A stretch of 64,000 bases of DNA from Comamonadaceae bacterium (GTDB lineage Bacteria; Pseudomonadota; Gammaproteobacteria; Burkholderiales; Rhodocyclaceae), in contig JANLJE010000006.1 in the NCBI GenBank assembly GCA_029255645.1, forward strand, positions 39,872 through 103,871. Reading direction: 5' to 3'. Below are positions 29,880 to 39,629 of the stretch, in pieces. How positions within the stretch are numbered: position 1 is the stretch's first letter; each line of letters starts with the position of its first letter. Position numbers and translations under genes: made by a program. The notes beneath the pieces were generated by a model. It was not told the origin of the DNA, searched no databases, and was given only the letters and a program-made list of their open reading frames with translations.

Positions 29880-30422
29880 TCAAAGCGGCACGGGTGGGGT
29901 GCCGCGGTTGATCGGCCCAATGCGATACAGGGGTTCCGCAGGGTGATCGACAGGGAACAGATCGGCGGTGAAGTGGGGCCGGATTTCGCAGTCCGTGTTG
30001 TACTTACGCGCCAAGCGCAGGAACAAGGCCCGGGAAGCGATGTTGTCCTCAGCCACCGTAGCGGTGACCCATCGACAGGAGCGGTTGGCCGGCAGGGCCA
30101 GCCATTGCTCGAGCAAGGTGAGCCCCAGGCCGTGGCCCTGGCAGTCGGGCCGCACACCCACCTGCCATACGAACGCGGTCTCCGGCTGGGTGGGTGGGTG
30201 GTAGGCGATGACGGCGCCGCACAGCTCGCCGTCATCGCCTTCTGCTACCAAGCAGGTGGCGCCGAAATCGGCGGCAAACAGCACATAAAAATAGGCCGAA
30301 TTGAGCTCCAGAGTGCCGGTGGCGCGCACCAAGCGCCACAAGGCTGCGCCGTCAGTGGGGCGCACGGAACGAAAACAAACAAAAGAATGAGGTCTGGATG
30401 TGTTGTGGTCGATACGGGTCAT
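29880..30422 (-). CDS. ectA: L-2,4-diaminobutyric acid acetyltransferase EctA
   Basis: A 180-residue GNAT acetyltransferase that acetylates the gamma-amino group of diaminobutyrate. The family opening FRSVRPTDGAALWRLVRATGTLELNSAYFYVLFAADF is clear. The acetyl-CoA loop is VWQVGVRPDCQGHGLGLTLLEQWL. The start MTRIDHNTSRPHSF gives a typical length; the longer frame has a non-conserved N-terminus. It is first in an ectABCD operon and separated by 90 bp from ectB. Confidence 0.94.
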   Translation of the reverse strand: MTRIDHNTSRPHSFVCFRSVRPTDGAALWRLVRATGTLELNSAYFYVLFAADFGATCLVAEGDDGELCGAVIAYHPPTQPETAFVWQVGVRPDCQGHGLGLTLLEQWLALPANRSCRWVTATVAEDNIASRALFLRLARKYNTDCEIRPHFTADLFPVDHPAEPLYRIGPINRGTPPVPL

Positions 30423-30813
30423 GCATTGGGTTGTTTCGGGAGGGCTGCCATCGCCGGACAAAGCCGTCGACCACAACCCAGACCACGTCAGCGCCAGAGG
30501 GCGGGCACCGCGGTCGGTCCGACCTGTGCAAGGCACAAGTCCTCAAAAAACTCAAGCGACCGGTTGGCCGTTGAACGATCGAATGGCGCTGAGCAAGCTC
30601 TGTCCATCCGTTTTTTCAGGATAAACCCAATGTGCCGGATGTTACAAGCCTCTTTTGCCTTTCCCCCGTCAGCTTGGGGGGCCGGGCGAATCCAAAAAAG
30701 GGCGGTAAGCCAGCTTGCCGCGCTGATGCGGGTCAGCGAAAGAGTTACCACCGCCTGGCTCAAGCCGGCGACTGAGCCTCTCGGTCATGCCGGCGATCTG
30801 CGTGGAGGACGGC
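30423..30813. other. 391-bp intergenic region upstream of ectA
   Basis: No convincing gene. Open frames on both strands here are short, lack Shine-Dalgarno sites and show no recognisable domain. It should carry the ectoine operon promoter; the best candidate is given separately. No EctR/MarR-type regulator gene is adjacent. Confidence 0.6.
30618..30647 (-). promoter_or_regulatory. Possible ect operon promoter
   Basis: On the minus strand TTGTAA (30647-30642), an 18-bp spacer and TATCCT (30623-30618), about 195 bp before ectA. The -35 is moderate and the -10 weak. Osmotically induced ect promoters in other bacteria are often imperfect, but this site is only a candidate. Confidence 0.3.
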
Positions 30814-31623
30814 TCAGGGGTGCCGGCCGGGCGCCTTCTTGTCGTTTTCGATCAGGGCGTAGGCCGAGTGGTTGTGGATCGATTCGAAATTCTCGGATTC
30901 GACCACATAGGCGTCGATGCGGGCTTCGGCATTGAGGCGGGCGGCCACGTCGCGCACCATGTCTTCGACGAACTTGGGATTGTCGTAGGCCCGCTCGGTG
31001 ACGTATTTTTCATCGGGGCGCTTCAAAAGGCCATAAAGCTCGCAGGAGGCTTCGGCTTCCACCAGGGCGACGATGTCCTCGATCCACATGAATTCGTTGG
31101 TGCGGACGGTGACGGTGACGTGGGAGCGCTGGTTGTGGGCGCCCCGGTCGGAAATCTTTTTGGAGCAGGGGCAAAGGCTGGTGACGGGCACCACCACCTT
31201 GAGGCGGGTGGCGATTTCCCCGTGGCAGATGTCGCCGATGAAGGTGACGTCATAGTCCATCAGGCTGCGCACGCCGGAGACCGGGGCGGTCTTGTTGATG
31301 AAGTAGGGAAAGCTCATCTCGATGTGGCCGGTCTCGGCCTCCAGGCGCTCCACCATTTCGGCCAGCATGGAGGGGAAGTTCTCCACCGAGATTTCCTCTT
31401 CGTGGCCATTCAGGATCTCCACGAAGCGGGACATGTGGGTGCCCTTGAAATTATGCGGCAGGCCCACGTACATGTTGAAGCTGGCGATGGTGTGCTGCAC
31501 TCCGCGGTTCTTGTCGCTCACCTTGACCGGGTGGCGGATGGACTTGATGCCGACCTTGTTGATGGCCAGCTGGCGCGTGTCAGCCGAGTTCTGCACGTCG
31601 GGGATGTTGGGGGTGGGGTGCAT
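30814..31623 (-). CDS. folE2: GTP cyclohydrolase FolE2 (type IB)
   Basis: A 269-residue enzyme making dihydroneopterin triphosphate for folate; type IB enzymes can work without zinc. The active-site Cys lies in [55 protein letters not shown] and the C-terminal HNHSAYALI are family motifs. It lies 12 bp after dxs and ends the xseB-ispA-dxs-folE2 operon. No canonical folE is seen in the window. Confidence 0.96.
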   Translation of the reverse strand: MHPTPNIPDVQNSADTRQLAINKVGIKSIRHPVKVSDKNRGVQHTIASFNMYVGLPHNFKGTHMSRFVEILNGHEEEISVENFPSMLAEMVERLEAETGHIEMSFPYFINKTAPVSGVRSLMDYDVTFIGDICHGEIATRLKVVVPVTSLCPCSKKISDRGAHNQRSHVTVTVRTNEFMWIEDIVALVEAEASCELYGLLKRPDEKYVTERAYDNPKFVEDMVRDVAARLNAEARIDAYVVESENFESIHNHSAYALIENDKKAPGRHP

Positions 31624-31635
31624 GCGGTTCCTGTC

Positions 31636-33492
31636 TCAAGAAGGGTTTTTCCGGGCGTTGCGTACGGAGCGGACGATGCCATCGGCATCGAGCCCCAGGT
31701 CGGCCAGCAACTGGCCTTGTTCGCCATGGTCGATGAAGCGGTCGGGCAGGCCGAGGCGGAGCAAGGGGGTCTGCAATCCCCGTTCTTCGAGCACCCGGGC
31801 CAGCTCCGCGCCGGCGCCGCCGATCACGGCATTTTCTTCGATGCTGACCAGCAGCGAATGGTTCCGTGCCAGTTGCTCCACCAGTTCGGCGTCGATGGGC
31901 TTGATGAAGCGCATGTTGGCGACCGTGGCATCCAGTTCTTCCCCGGCCGCCAGGGCCGGGGCCACCCTGCTGCCAAAAGCCAGCAGGGCCACGTCCTTGC
32001 CGGCCCGCAGCAGTTCGCCTTTGCCGAGCGGCAGGGTGTCCAGGTGGAAGTCGGGCAGGGTGCCGGGGCCGCTGCCACGGGGGTAGCGCACGGCGGCGGG
32101 GCCGTCCAGGGCATAGGCGGTGCTGAGCATGCGCCGGCATTCGGCCTCGTCGGCCGGGGCCATCACCACCATGTTGGGGATGCAGGTCAAAAAGGAAAGA
32201 TCGAAGCTACCGTGGTGGGTGGCACCATCGGCTCCCACCAGGCCGCCCCGGTCGATGGCAAACAGCACCGGCAGATTCTGGAGCGCCACGTCGTGGATCA
32301 GCTGGTCGTAGCCGCGCTGCAGGAAGGTGGAGTAAATGGCCACGACCGGCTTCAGGCCTTCGCAGGCCAGGCCGGCGGCAAAGGTGATGGCGTGCTGTTC
32401 GGCGATGCCCACGTCGAAATAGCGCTCCGGAAACTGTCCGGCAAAGCGCACCATGCCGGAGCCTTCGCCCATGGCCGGGGTGATCGCCACCAGGCGGGGG
32501 TCGGCGGCCGCCATGTCGCACAGCCAGTCGCCGAACACCTGGGTGTAGGTGAGCTTGCCGCCCTTGCTGCTCTGGATGCCCTCGGCGGTATCGAATTTGC
32601 CGACCCCGTGGTAGAGGATGGGATCGGCTTCGGCGAGCTTGTAGCCCTGGCCCTTCTTGGTGATCACATGGAGGAACTGGGGGCCTTTGAGTTTCTTGAT
32701 GTTCTCCAGGGTCGGCACCAGGGCGTCCAGGTCGTGGCCGTCGATGGGGCCGTAGTAGTGAAAGCCGAATTCCTCGAACAGGGTGCCCGGGGAGATCATG
32801 CCCTTGACGTGTTCTTCGGCGCGGCGGGCCAGTTCCAGCAGCGGCGGGGCAAAGCCGAGCATGTGCCGGCCGGCTTCCCGGGCGGCGTTGTAGGTCTTGC
32901 TGGAGGTGAGCCGGGTGAGGATGCTGTTCAAGGCCCCGACCGGCGGCGAGATCGACATCTCGTTGTCGTTCAAGATCACCAGCATGTCGGCATCCGCGAC
33001 GCCGGCGTTGTTGAGGGCCTCGAAGGCCATGCCGGCGGACATGGCGCCGTCACCGATGATCGCCACCACCTTCCTGTCCTCAGCCTTGAGCTTGGCGGCC
33101 ATGGCCATGCCCAGGGCGGCGGAGATGGAGGTGGAAGAGTGGCCGACGCCAAAGGTGTCGTACTCCGATTCGCTGCGCTTGGGAAAGCCGGAAACCCCCC
33201 CCTGCATGCGCAGCCGGGCCATGCCTTCGCGCCGGCCGGTGAGCACCTTGTGGGCGTAGCACTGGTGCCCCACGTCCCACACCAGCCGGTCTTCCGGGGT
33301 GTTGTAGACGTAGTGCAGGGCGAGGGTGAGCTCCACCGTGCCGAGGTTGGAGGACAGGTGCCCGCCGGTGCGGGCGACGGAGCCCAGCAGGAATTGCCGC
33401 AGCTCGTCGGCCAGTTGGGGGAGCTGGCCACGTTCCAGGCGGCGCAGGTCGGCGGGGAATTGAATCTGGTCCAGCAGCTGGTTTGCAGTCAT
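31636..33492 (-). CDS. dxs: 1-deoxy-D-xylulose-5-phosphate synthase
   Basis: A 618-residue thiamine diphosphate enzyme, first step of the MEP isoprenoid pathway. The N-terminal domain has [16 protein letters not shown] and the TPP motif [18 protein letters not shown]. The transketolase core includes [19 protein letters not shown] and [18 protein letters not shown]. The C-terminal domain has [15 protein letters not shown]. Length is normal. It starts 2 bp after ispA, so prenyl precursor supply and use are co-expressed. Confidence 0.98.
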   Translation of the reverse strand: MTANQLLDQIQFPADLRRLERGQLPQLADELRQFLLGSVARTGGHLSSNLGTVELTLALHYVYNTPEDRLVWDVGHQCYAHKVLTGRREGMARLRMQGGVSGFPKRSESEYDTFGVGHSSTSISAALGMAMAAKLKAEDRKVVAIIGDGAMSAGMAFEALNNAGVADADMLVILNDNEMSISPPVGALNSILTRLTSSKTYNAAREAGRHMLGFAPPLLELARRAEEHVKGMISPGTLFEEFGFHYYGPIDGHDLDALVPTLENIKKLKGPQFLHVITKKGQGYKLAEADPILYHGVGKFDTAEGIQSSKGGKLTYTQVFGDWLCDMAAADPRLVAITPAMGEGSGMVRFAGQFPERYFDVGIAEQHAITFAAGLACEGLKPVVAIYSTFLQRGYDQLIHDVALQNLPVLFAIDRGGLVGADGATHHGSFDLSFLTCIPNMVVMAPADEAECRRMLSTAYALDGPAAVRYPRGSGPGTLPDFHLDTLPLGKGELLRAGKDVALLAFGSRVAPALAAGEELDATVANMRFIKPIDAELVEQLARNHSLLVSIEENAVIGGAGAELARVLEERGLQTPLLRLGLPDRFIDHGEQGQLLADLGLDADGIVRSVRNARKNPS

Positions 33493-33494
33493 CG

Positions 33495-34382
33495 TCAGAA
33501 GTGTCGATGGCAGATGTAATCCGCCAGTTGGGTCAGCCGTCGGGCCCCGGGGCCGAATGAGGCGAGGGCGCTCAGGGCATCGCTGCGCAGTTCTTCTGCG
33601 TAGGTCCTGGCGCCTTCCAGGCCCAGCAGGCTGACATAGGTGGGTTTGTCGGCGGCTTCGTCCTTGCCGGCGGTCTTGCCCAGGGTGGCGGTACTGGCGG
33701 TGCAGTCGAGGATGTCGTCGACCACCTGGAACAGCAGGCCGGCGCGCTTGGCGAAGCGGTCCAGCTGCTCCCGGGCTTCGTCCGGCAGCGGTGCGCCGCA
33801 GAGGGCCCCCAGCAGCACGGCAGCCCGGATCAGGGTGCCGGTCTTCAGGGCGTGCATCAATTCGAGTTCAGCCTGGCTCAGGGCCTGGCCCACCGCGGCC
33901 AGGTCGATGGCCTGGCCGCCGCACATGCCGCGGGAGCCGCTGGCATGGGTCAGCAGGGCCAGCATTTCGAGCTGCTGGGCGGGCTCGGCCAGATCGGGAC
34001 GGGCGAGCAGTTCGAAGGCCAGGGTCTGCAGGGCGTCGCCGGCCAGCAGGGCGGTGGCTTCGTCGAATTCCACATGGCAGGTGGGGCGGCCCCGGCGCAG
34101 CACGTCGTCGTCCATGCAGGGCAGGTCGTCGTGCACCAGGGAATAGGTGTGGATCAGTTCCACGGCACAGGCCGCCACGGCCAGGCGCTCGGGAACGGCG
34201 TCCGTGAGTTCGCCGGCAGCAAAGGTCAGCAGGGGGCGGATGCGCTTGCCACCGCCCAGGACCGAGTAACGCATGGCTTGGTGCAGGCGGTGGGGGATGC
34301 TGCTGGCGGCGGGCAGATGCTGGGCCAGGGCCGCTTCTATCCGGGCCTGGGTGTCACCCATCCAGGTTTCAAAATTGTTCAA
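33495..34382 (-). CDS. ispA: (2E,6E)-farnesyl diphosphate synthase
   Basis: A 295-residue short-chain prenyl synthase. The first Asp-rich motif is in [20 protein letters not shown], with short-chain specificity suggested by the two residues inserted in DDxxxxD. The second is [19 protein letters not shown] binds isopentenyl diphosphate. The ATG overlaps the xseB stop by 4 bp. Confidence 0.96.
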   Translation of the reverse strand: MNNFETWMGDTQARIEAALAQHLPAASSIPHRLHQAMRYSVLGGGKRIRPLLTFAAGELTDAVPERLAVAACAVELIHTYSLVHDDLPCMDDDVLRRGRPTCHVEFDEATALLAGDALQTLAFELLARPDLAEPAQQLEMLALLTHASGSRGMCGGQAIDLAAVGQALSQAELELMHALKTGTLIRAAVLLGALCGAPLPDEAREQLDRFAKRAGLLFQVVDDILDCTASTATLGKTAGKDEAADKPTYVSLLGLEGARTYAEELRSDALSALASFGPGARRLTQLADYICHRHF

Positions 34383-34630
34383 GGAGCCTCTCCTTCCGGG
34401 TTCCAGTCCTTCAGTTGGCCGGATTCCATGATCTGGATCTTCTGTTCGGCTTCCTGCAGTTGCTCCTGGCAGTGGCGTAGCAGGGCCATGCCGCGTCGGT
34501 AGGCTTCGATGGAGGCTTCCAGTTCAAGTTTGCCCCCTTCCATGGACTGGACCAGGGTTTCGAGTTCGGTCAGGGCCGTTTCGAACTTCAGTTCGGCAAC
34601 AGGGGCGGGTGCTTCCGGAGTGGGGGCCAT
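34379..34630 (-). CDS. xseB: Exodeoxyribonuclease VII small subunit
   Basis: An 83-residue two-helix subunit of ExoVII. The family core KFETALTELETLVQSMEGGKLELEASIEAYRRGMALLRHCQEQLQEAEQKI is complete. The ATG at 34630 is chosen; a GTG three codons upstream is the alternative and neither has a strong ribosome binding site. It is first in the xseB-ispA-dxs-folE2 operon and divergent from the Rieske gene. Confidence 0.93.
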   Translation of the reverse strand: MAPTPEAPAPVAELKFETALTELETLVQSMEGGKLELEASIEAYRRGMALLRHCQEQLQEAEQKIQIMESGQLKDWNPEGEAP

Positions 34631-34698
34631 GGAGATCACAAAAAGGGAAACGGGTGAAAATACTGAATTAGAGGCTTTTGGTCAAATACTTACCGGGG

Positions 34699-34704
34699 TA
34701 CAAT
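34699..34704 (+). promoter_or_regulatory. -10 element (TACAAT) of the Rieske oxygenase gene
   Basis: GGGGTACAATCG, 52 bp before the ATG at 34757. A weak -35 (TTTTGG, 34676-34681) stands 17 bp upstream. Confidence 0.45.
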
Positions 34705-34756
34705 CGCTCTCTTTTTTTGGCCCAGGGGTTTTTGCCCTTGCCCGTTGGAGGGTGGA

Positions 34757-35881
34757 ATGACCGACATAGCGACATTGTCCCGGTTGGCCCCCGCAGTTTC
34801 CCAACTGCCGGTGGACTGGTATTTCGATGAAAAGATCTTCGAACTGGAGAAGAAACTCATCTTCGATGCCGGCCCTGGCTATGTCGGCCACCAGCTCATG
34901 GTGCCCGATTCCGGCAATTATCGCTCCCTGGAATGGGCCGATCACGGCCGGCTGCTGCTCAACGACGAAGGCCGCTACTGGCTGATGTCCAATGTCTGCC
35001 GCCATCGCCAGGCGATCATGCTGCAGGGTGCCGGCAAGCTCCAGGGCAATATCGTCTGCCCGATCCACCGCTGGACCTACGATACTCAGGGCGAGCTGAT
35101 CGGTGCCCCCCATTTCCCGCAAAATCCCTGCCTGAACCTGAGCAAGCTCCCGCTGGAAAACTGGAGCGGCCTGCTCTTTACCGGCCCCCGTTCTGCCAAC
35201 GCCGATCTGGCCGACATGAACGTGGCCGGTGAATTCGACTTTTCCGGCTACAAGCTCGACCGGGTCGAAATGCATGAGTGCAATTACAACTGGAAGACCT
35301 TCATCGAGGTCTATCTGGAGGACTACCATGTGGTCCCTTACCACCCGGGCCTGGGCAACTTCGTCACTTGTGACGATCTTTCCTGGCAGTTCGGTGAGTG
35401 GTATTCGGTGCAGAAGGTCGGCATCACGTCCCTGGCCAAATCCGGTTCCGCCGCCTACGAGCGCTGGCAGAAGGCGGTGCGCGAATACTACGGCGACCGG
35501 GGCCAGACCCCGCCGCAAGGGGCCGTGTGGCTGACCTACTACCCGAATGTGATGGTGGAGTGGTATCCCCATGTGCTGGTGGTCTCCACCCTGGTGCCCC
35601 TGGGCCCTCACAAGACCCTGAACGTGGTGGAGTTCTATTACCCCGAGGAAATCGTCGATTTCGAGCGGGAGTTCATCGAAGCGGAACAAGCCGCCTACAT
35701 GGAAACCGCGATCGAGGACGACGACATCGGTGAGCGCATGGACCGGGGTCGCATGGCCCTGCTCAAGGCTGGCATCAATGAAGTGGGCCCCTACCAGAGC
35801 CCGATGGAAGACGGCATGCAGCACTTCCACGAGTTCTATCGCCGCCTGATGGCGTCCGCCATCGAGGAAGCACGGCGCTAA
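34757..35881 (+). CDS. Rieske [2Fe-2S] aromatic ring-hydroxylating oxygenase, alpha-subunit type
   Basis: A 374-residue oxygenase. The Rieske cluster ligands are Cys81/His83 (CRHR) and Cys101/His104 (CPIH). The mononuclear iron site has His191 and His196 in EDYHVVPYHPGL; the third acidic ligand probably lies in the Asp-rich EDDDIGERMD stretch. GGAGGG precedes the ATG. No beta subunit, ferredoxin or reductase is adjacent, so its electron donor and substrate are unknown; an alpha-only enzyme, as in choline or phenoxy-type oxygenases, is possible. Confidence 0.88.
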   Translation: MTDIATLSRLAPAVSQLPVDWYFDEKIFELEKKLIFDAGPGYVGHQLMVPDSGNYRSLEWADHGRLLLNDEGRYWLMSNVCRHRQAIMLQGAGKLQGNIVCPIHRWTYDTQGELIGAPHFPQNPCLNLSKLPLENWSGLLFTGPRSANADLADMNVAGEFDFSGYKLDRVEMHECNYNWKTFIEVYLEDYHVVPYHPGLGNFVTCDDLSWQFGEWYSVQKVGITSLAKSGSAAYERWQKAVREYYGDRGQTPPQGAVWLTYYPNVMVEWYPHVLVVSTLVPLGPHKTLNVVEFYYPEEIVDFEREFIEAEQAAYMETAIEDDDIGERMDRGRMALLKAGINEVGPYQSPMEDGMQHFHEFYRRLMASAIEEARR

Positions 35882-35951
35882 AGCAGCCGGAACCACCTGG
35901 AGCGCCGGGGTGAAATCCGGCGCTTTTCTGCTTCTTGCGGAACCGCCCCCC

Positions 35952-36809
35952 ATGCAATCCCTGTGGATGATCGTTGCCAGCCTGCTGTTTGCCTGCATGG
36001 GCGTGTGCGTCAAATTCGCCGCTCAGGCCGGCTTCTCGGCGGCCGAGATCGTCTTCTATCGCTGCGCCATTGCCCTGGGGCTGATGACCCTGATGGTGCG
36101 CCTGCGCGGCGTCACCCTGAAAACCCCCCACTGGGGCTTCCAGCTGAAGCGGGGCGTCTCCGGCTTTCTCGCCCTGACCCTTTATTTCTGGGCGATCACC
36201 CTCTTGCCCCTGGGCACCGCCGTCACCCTCAACTACACCGCCCCCCTGTTCCTGGCGCTGCTGCTCGTGGTTTTTGCCGGACTTCGGCTCTCCCGTGGCA
36301 TGGTTCTGGCCTTGCTGACCGGCCTCATGGGCGTGGCCCTGTTGTTGAAACCGAGCATCCAGGCCGACTCGTCGTTTGGCGGCCTGGTCGGCCTCGCCTC
36401 CGGTTTGCTGGCCGCCCTGGCCTATTACAACGTGCGGGAACTGGGCGCCCTGGGGGAGCCGGAAAGCCGCACCGTGTTTTATTTCTCGCTCCTGTCCACT
36501 CTGGGCAGTCTGGTCTGGCTGGCTTTTTCCGAACTGCACCGGCCCACCCTGGCGACCGGTCTGCTGCTGCTGGGGGTCGGCGCCTTCGCCACCCTGGCGC
36601 AACTGGCCATGACCCGCGCCTATGCGCGAGGCAAACCCCTGGTATCCGCCAGCCTGGCCTACACCACCGTGGTGTTCGCCAGCCTTTTGGGCGCCCTGTT
36701 CTGGGGCGAAGTCCTGGGCTGGCTCGAAGCCTTGGGCATGGTGCTGGTGATACTCTCGGGCATCGCCGCCAGCCGGGCGTCCCGCCCCCATTCTGCCGAA
36801 CAGGATTAA
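35952..36809 (+). CDS. EamA/DMT-family membrane transporter
   Basis: A 285-residue protein with ten hydrophobic helices in two EamA repeats (start MQSLWMIVASLLFACMGVCVKFA; second half from GLVGLASGLLAALAYYNVREL). Members export amino acids, metabolites or drugs; the substrate cannot be read from sequence. It starts 70 bp after the Rieske gene on the same strand and may be cotranscribed with it. A second, unrelated EamA protein occurs at 46.5 kb. Confidence 0.88.
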   Translation: MQSLWMIVASLLFACMGVCVKFAAQAGFSAAEIVFYRCAIALGLMTLMVRLRGVTLKTPHWGFQLKRGVSGFLALTLYFWAITLLPLGTAVTLNYTAPLFLALLLVVFAGLRLSRGMVLALLTGLMGVALLLKPSIQADSSFGGLVGLASGLLAALAYYNVRELGALGEPESRTVFYFSLLSTLGSLVWLAFSELHRPTLATGLLLLGVGAFATLAQLAMTRAYARGKPLVSASLAYTTVVFASLLGALFWGEVLGWLEALGMVLVILSGIAASRASRPHSAEQD

Positions 36810-36875
36810 ACTGGCAGGCTGTATCGCCCCTTACCCAATATCACCCAATAACTAAAACGCAACAGGAGTTTCATC

Positions 36876-37232
36876 ATGATTGTCACCGACCATCAAGCTC
36901 ACCGGGTCAGCGTTACCGTCTACGGTGAGTTCACTCTGGCCGACTATAAGGAGTTCGAGGAACTGGTGAATTACAAGATTCAGTTCGAAGGGCCCGTGGA
37001 TCTGCTCTTTGATCTGCGCGAAATGGTCGATGCGACCCTGGACGTGGCCTGGGAAGAACTGAAGTTTTCCCGTCAGCACGCCAGGGATTTCAAGAAGGTG
37101 GCGGTGGTCACCAGCAGCCAGTGGGTGACCTGGAGCGCCTGGATCTCCCAGGCCTTCGTGGAAGCCGACATCGAAGTCTTTGAGGTTCTGGAAGAAGCCC
37201 TGGCCTGGCTCGACGAAGCAGCGCCCGCCTGA
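36876..37232 (+). CDS. SpoIIAA/STAS-like small protein
   Basis: A 118-residue soluble protein with the SpoIIAA-like (Sec14/STAS-related) pattern: RVSVTVYGEFTLADYKEFEELV, VDLLFDLREMVDATLDVAWEELKF, then KKVAVVTSSQWVTWSAWISQAF and a final DIEVFEVLEEALAWL. AACAGGAG precedes the ATG. Such proteins are proposed small-ligand or lipid binders; no function is established. It is followed by a tandem repeat at the stop codon. Confidence 0.85.
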   Translation: MIVTDHQAHRVSVTVYGEFTLADYKEFEELVNYKIQFEGPVDLLFDLREMVDATLDVAWEELKFSRQHARDFKKVAVVTSSQWVTWSAWISQAFVEADIEVFEVLEEALAWLDEAAPA

Positions 37233-37287
37233 GAGCGTCCTGAAGCCATCCTGGGACCATCCTGGGACCGTTCTGAGACCATCCCTT
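37233..37287 (+). repeat. 11-bp tandem repeat following the SpoIIAA-like gene
   Basis: Five imprecise 11-bp units based on GACCATCCTGG (37233-37243, 37244-37254, 37255-37265, 37266-37276, 37277-37287), starting on the base after the TGA stop. Confidence 0.8.
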
Positions 37288-37426
37288 GCCAGGCCCGAAG
37301 GGCGGGTCTGCCAGACGACGCGGCGCGCATCCGCCCGCGTCTGGCGTTAATCGGCGGCCCTGGCCGCCGGATGCCTGCGCAAGCGGATCAAGCGTTGCGG
37401 AACGTCCCGGCCTGTCCCCCGCGCGA

Positions 37427-37660
37427 TCAGGGGCGTTTGCGCTCTCCGGCTGGCGGCGTAATGGCGCGCTCATCCTCGTCGGCCGCATGAAGCAGCCACA
37501 CCAGGTCCTCATCCTGCAGGGGCAGAGGCACCATCTGGTTCCAGTTCCAGCGGAAAACGGGACCCATATAGACATAGCGCGCCAGCACGTCGCCGCGTGG
37601 AGTGGTGGCAAAAAAAGGCCAGCTGGAACGGACGGCGTTCTTGATTTGATCGTTGGTCAT
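37427..37660 (-). CDS. Small hypothetical protein
   Basis: A 77-residue protein I do not recognise. It begins MTNDQIKNAVRSSWPFFATTPRGDVLARYVYMGPVFRW and continues NWNQMVPLPLQDEDLVWLLHAADEDERAI. It is soluble and rich in Trp and acidic residues. The ATG at 37660 has GAGGAG 6 bp upstream, a very good site that supports a real gene; an ATG two codons earlier would be too close to it. It stands alone between the SpoIIAA-like gene and the six-gene operon. Confidence 0.7.
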   Translation of the reverse strand: MTNDQIKNAVRSSWPFFATTPRGDVLARYVYMGPVFRWNWNQMVPLPLQDEDLVWLLHAADEDERAITPPAGERKRP

Positions 37661-38068
37661 GGTCATCTCCTCGGGTGGTGATGGCTTCAGTCTGGCCGAA
37701 CAGGGCAGGCAGGGCAAGGCGCGAGGTGGTGCGACAGGCCGGAAGCTGAGCGCGGCAGCTATTTCATTCTTGACGAACGCGCTGGTGTGCGGATGCCCTC
37801 GATGACCTGCGCCATGCCTTCGGGGCATTCGGCCTATCCGCCCGCACCAGACGCTGGCTGGCTGGCGCGGGCGGATGTCGGTGGCGTCCGGTGCTGACGG
37901 GCGGGGTGAGTGAAGTTGGAAGTGGTTCAACGGTTACGGCAGCGGCTGTCAGCGGAAAACCTCAAGTGGAAGGGCCCCGGGCAGACGGTTCGCGGGCAGC
38001 CACTGCATGTATCCCGCTGTATCCCGCTGTATCCCGCGGCCGTCGGCAATTGCGTCATCACGCCACTT
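37661..38068. other. 408-bp gap before the six-gene operon end
   Basis: No supported gene. Short frames on both strands have no Shine-Dalgarno site or recognisable domain. It holds the 10-bp repeat at 38008-38037 and may mark the edge of an inserted segment, since base composition and codon use change across it. No transposase or att-like repeat was recognised. Confidence 0.5.
38008..38037. repeat. Three perfect copies of TGTATCCCGC
   Basis: 10-bp units at 38008-38017, 38018-38027 and 38028-38037, about 30 bp beyond the end of the AAA+ ATPase gene. Confidence 0.95.
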
Positions 38069-39625
38069 CTATGTGAGAACTGCACGCCGGGGTCTTGCCT
38101 GCACACCAGCACCGCCGATTGGCTGACCTGATGCAGGTACCGCGCGCTCGCGCCCCCAGGCCCGAATACCCTCGATTTGTTCAGGGCTAGTCTTCGACAA
38201 TGGCACCACGTTCTGGAAACTACGCCGGAAAAGGTCGTCGCTGACGGCCTGATCTCCCCGCAGGTATGCCTCTTTGACGACCTCGCGCACCGCCGATTCG
38301 AGGTCAGATCCAGCAAAGCCTTCGGAAAGATCCACCAATTCGTGCATCAAGGGCTCGGGGAGCTCGCGCTTTAGCCCTCGCTGCACGTAAATGTTGATGA
38401 TCTCTTTTCGCTCGTCTGGCGTGGGAAGATCAACAAAAAACAACTCGTCGAAGCGCCCCCTGCGCAGGAGTTCGGGCGGAAGTCTGGAAACATCGTTGGC
38501 GGTCGCTACAACGAAGACACGCGAGCGCGCCTCTTGGAGCCAGTACAGGAACTGCCCGACCAGCCGTGTCGACGTTCCTCCATCGCCGGAACCCTGGGTT
38601 GCGCCGGCCAAGCCTTTTTCAATCTCATCGATCCACAGCACACAGGGAGAAACATGATCGGCTGTCGCAAGCGCGTCTTTCAGCCGACCTTCGCTCTGCC
38701 CGAGATACTGGCCGTGAATCGTCGAGAGGTCGAGGCGATACAGCGGCAGGCTCCAGTTATGTGCGATGGCTTTTGCCGAGAGCGACTTGCCGCAGCCTGG
38801 CACTCCAACAAGGAGGCAGCCACGCGGTGGTCTGATGCCTCTTTCCCGGAGGTCTGCCGTCAGCAGCGGACGCTCGCGATCAAGCCAGGTTTTGAGCCCG
38901 CCGAGGCCACCAACATTCAGTTCTCCACCGCGCACCTGCACCCGCTCGATGCCAGAAATGTCGGCGAAGATGCGATCCTTCGCCTGCATCAGCTCGCGAA
39001 GATCGTCCTTGGTGATACGGCCGTTGGCGAGAAGTGTGGCAATGATGTTCTCCGCCTCGATTCTCGATATGCCAGCAAGAATGGCTGCCGCCTGCCGCTC
39101 GTCGGCACCATCCCATTCGATGGGGAATTGGTTACGGTACGCTCCCACCTGCTCGCGGATGATTTCGAGCATCTCGTCTTCGTTGGGCGCCGAGAGCACC
39201 AGCGACATTCCGAGCCTTTGCAGTTGCCCCCACACCGGTTTTGTCGTGATGACGATCAGAACGCCACCATGCTCAGCCGCCAGCATCACCGCATCCTGCA
39301 ACTGCCGGGCGAACGGAGTATCGTCCTCGATGTCGGCAACCTCCGTGAGGATGAACGAGAGGTTCTGTCTCTGCGCGATCTGCTGGCTCGCATAGTCGAC
39401 CGCGCCGACCACCGACCTGTCTTCACTCACCGATCGGTTGGCGAGAAGTTCCTTCGTGCCCTGCGAAAGGGTATGGACAAATATCGGCGCGTTGCTCAGG
39501 GACGCTGCCACCTCCTTGAAAATATCGAGGACACGGGCGCGCTCGGCACTGCGAACCGAGATGAACGGCACCCGCGCCTTCAAGTAACGGGTGAGTGCTC
39601 CCTTGAATTCCTTCGTGTCGCTCAT
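38069..39625 (-). CDS. Ycf46-like AAA+ ATPase of the six-gene operon
   Basis: A 518-residue ATPase. Residues ~15-150 look like a degenerate P-loop domain with no Walker A ([39 protein letters not shown]), as in Ycf46 proteins. Residues ~235-470 are a classical AAA module: Walker A GVPGCGKS (274-281), Walker B VLWIDE (329-334), sensor-1 Asn in VVATAND, arginine finger in LLRRGRFDE (388-394). The last ~25 residues are unconserved. AAGGTGAT precedes the ATG, 4 bp after the lipoprotein stop. It is the likely motor of this operon; the substrate is unknown. Confidence 0.88.
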   Translation of the reverse strand: MSDTKEFKGALTRYLKARVPFISVRSAERARVLDIFKEVAASLSNAPIFVHTLSQGTKELLANRSVSEDRSVVGAVDYASQQIAQRQNLSFILTEVADIEDDTPFARQLQDAVMLAAEHGGVLIVITTKPVWGQLQRLGMSLVLSAPNEDEMLEIIREQVGAYRNQFPIEWDGADERQAAAILAGISRIEAENIIATLLANGRITKDDLRELMQAKDRIFADISGIERVQVRGGELNVGGLGGLKTWLDRERPLLTADLRERGIRPPRGCLLVGVPGCGKSLSAKAIAHNWSLPLYRLDLSTIHGQYLGQSEGRLKDALATADHVSPCVLWIDEIEKGLAGATQGSGDGGTSTRLVGQFLYWLQEARSRVFVVATANDVSRLPPELLRRGRFDELFFVDLPTPDERKEIINIYVQRGLKRELPEPLMHELVDLSEGFAGSDLESAVREVVKEAYLRGDQAVSDDLFRRSFQNVVPLSKTSPEQIEGIRAWGRERAVPASGQPIGGAGVQARPRRAVLT

Positions 39626-39629
39626 GTCA

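Noticed and set aside
30488..30763. A 91-codon minus-strand frame upstream of ectA
   Set aside because: No Shine-Dalgarno site, no recognisable family, irregular composition; treated as non-coding.
29943..30935. A 330-codon plus-strand frame over the ectA promoter region
   Set aside because: Mostly antisense to ectA; the remainder lacks a ribosome binding site and any domain.
30787..33519. A 910-codon plus-strand frame
   Set aside because: Antisense shadow of folE2 and dxs; no motifs or start signals.
37661..38068. Insertion-sequence remnant at the edge of the six-gene operon
   Set aside because: No transposase similarity, terminal inverted repeats or target-site duplications could be seen.
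37910..38131. A 73-codon plus-strand frame
   Set aside because: Crosses the 10-bp repeat and the convergent ATPase gene end; no start signal or domain.
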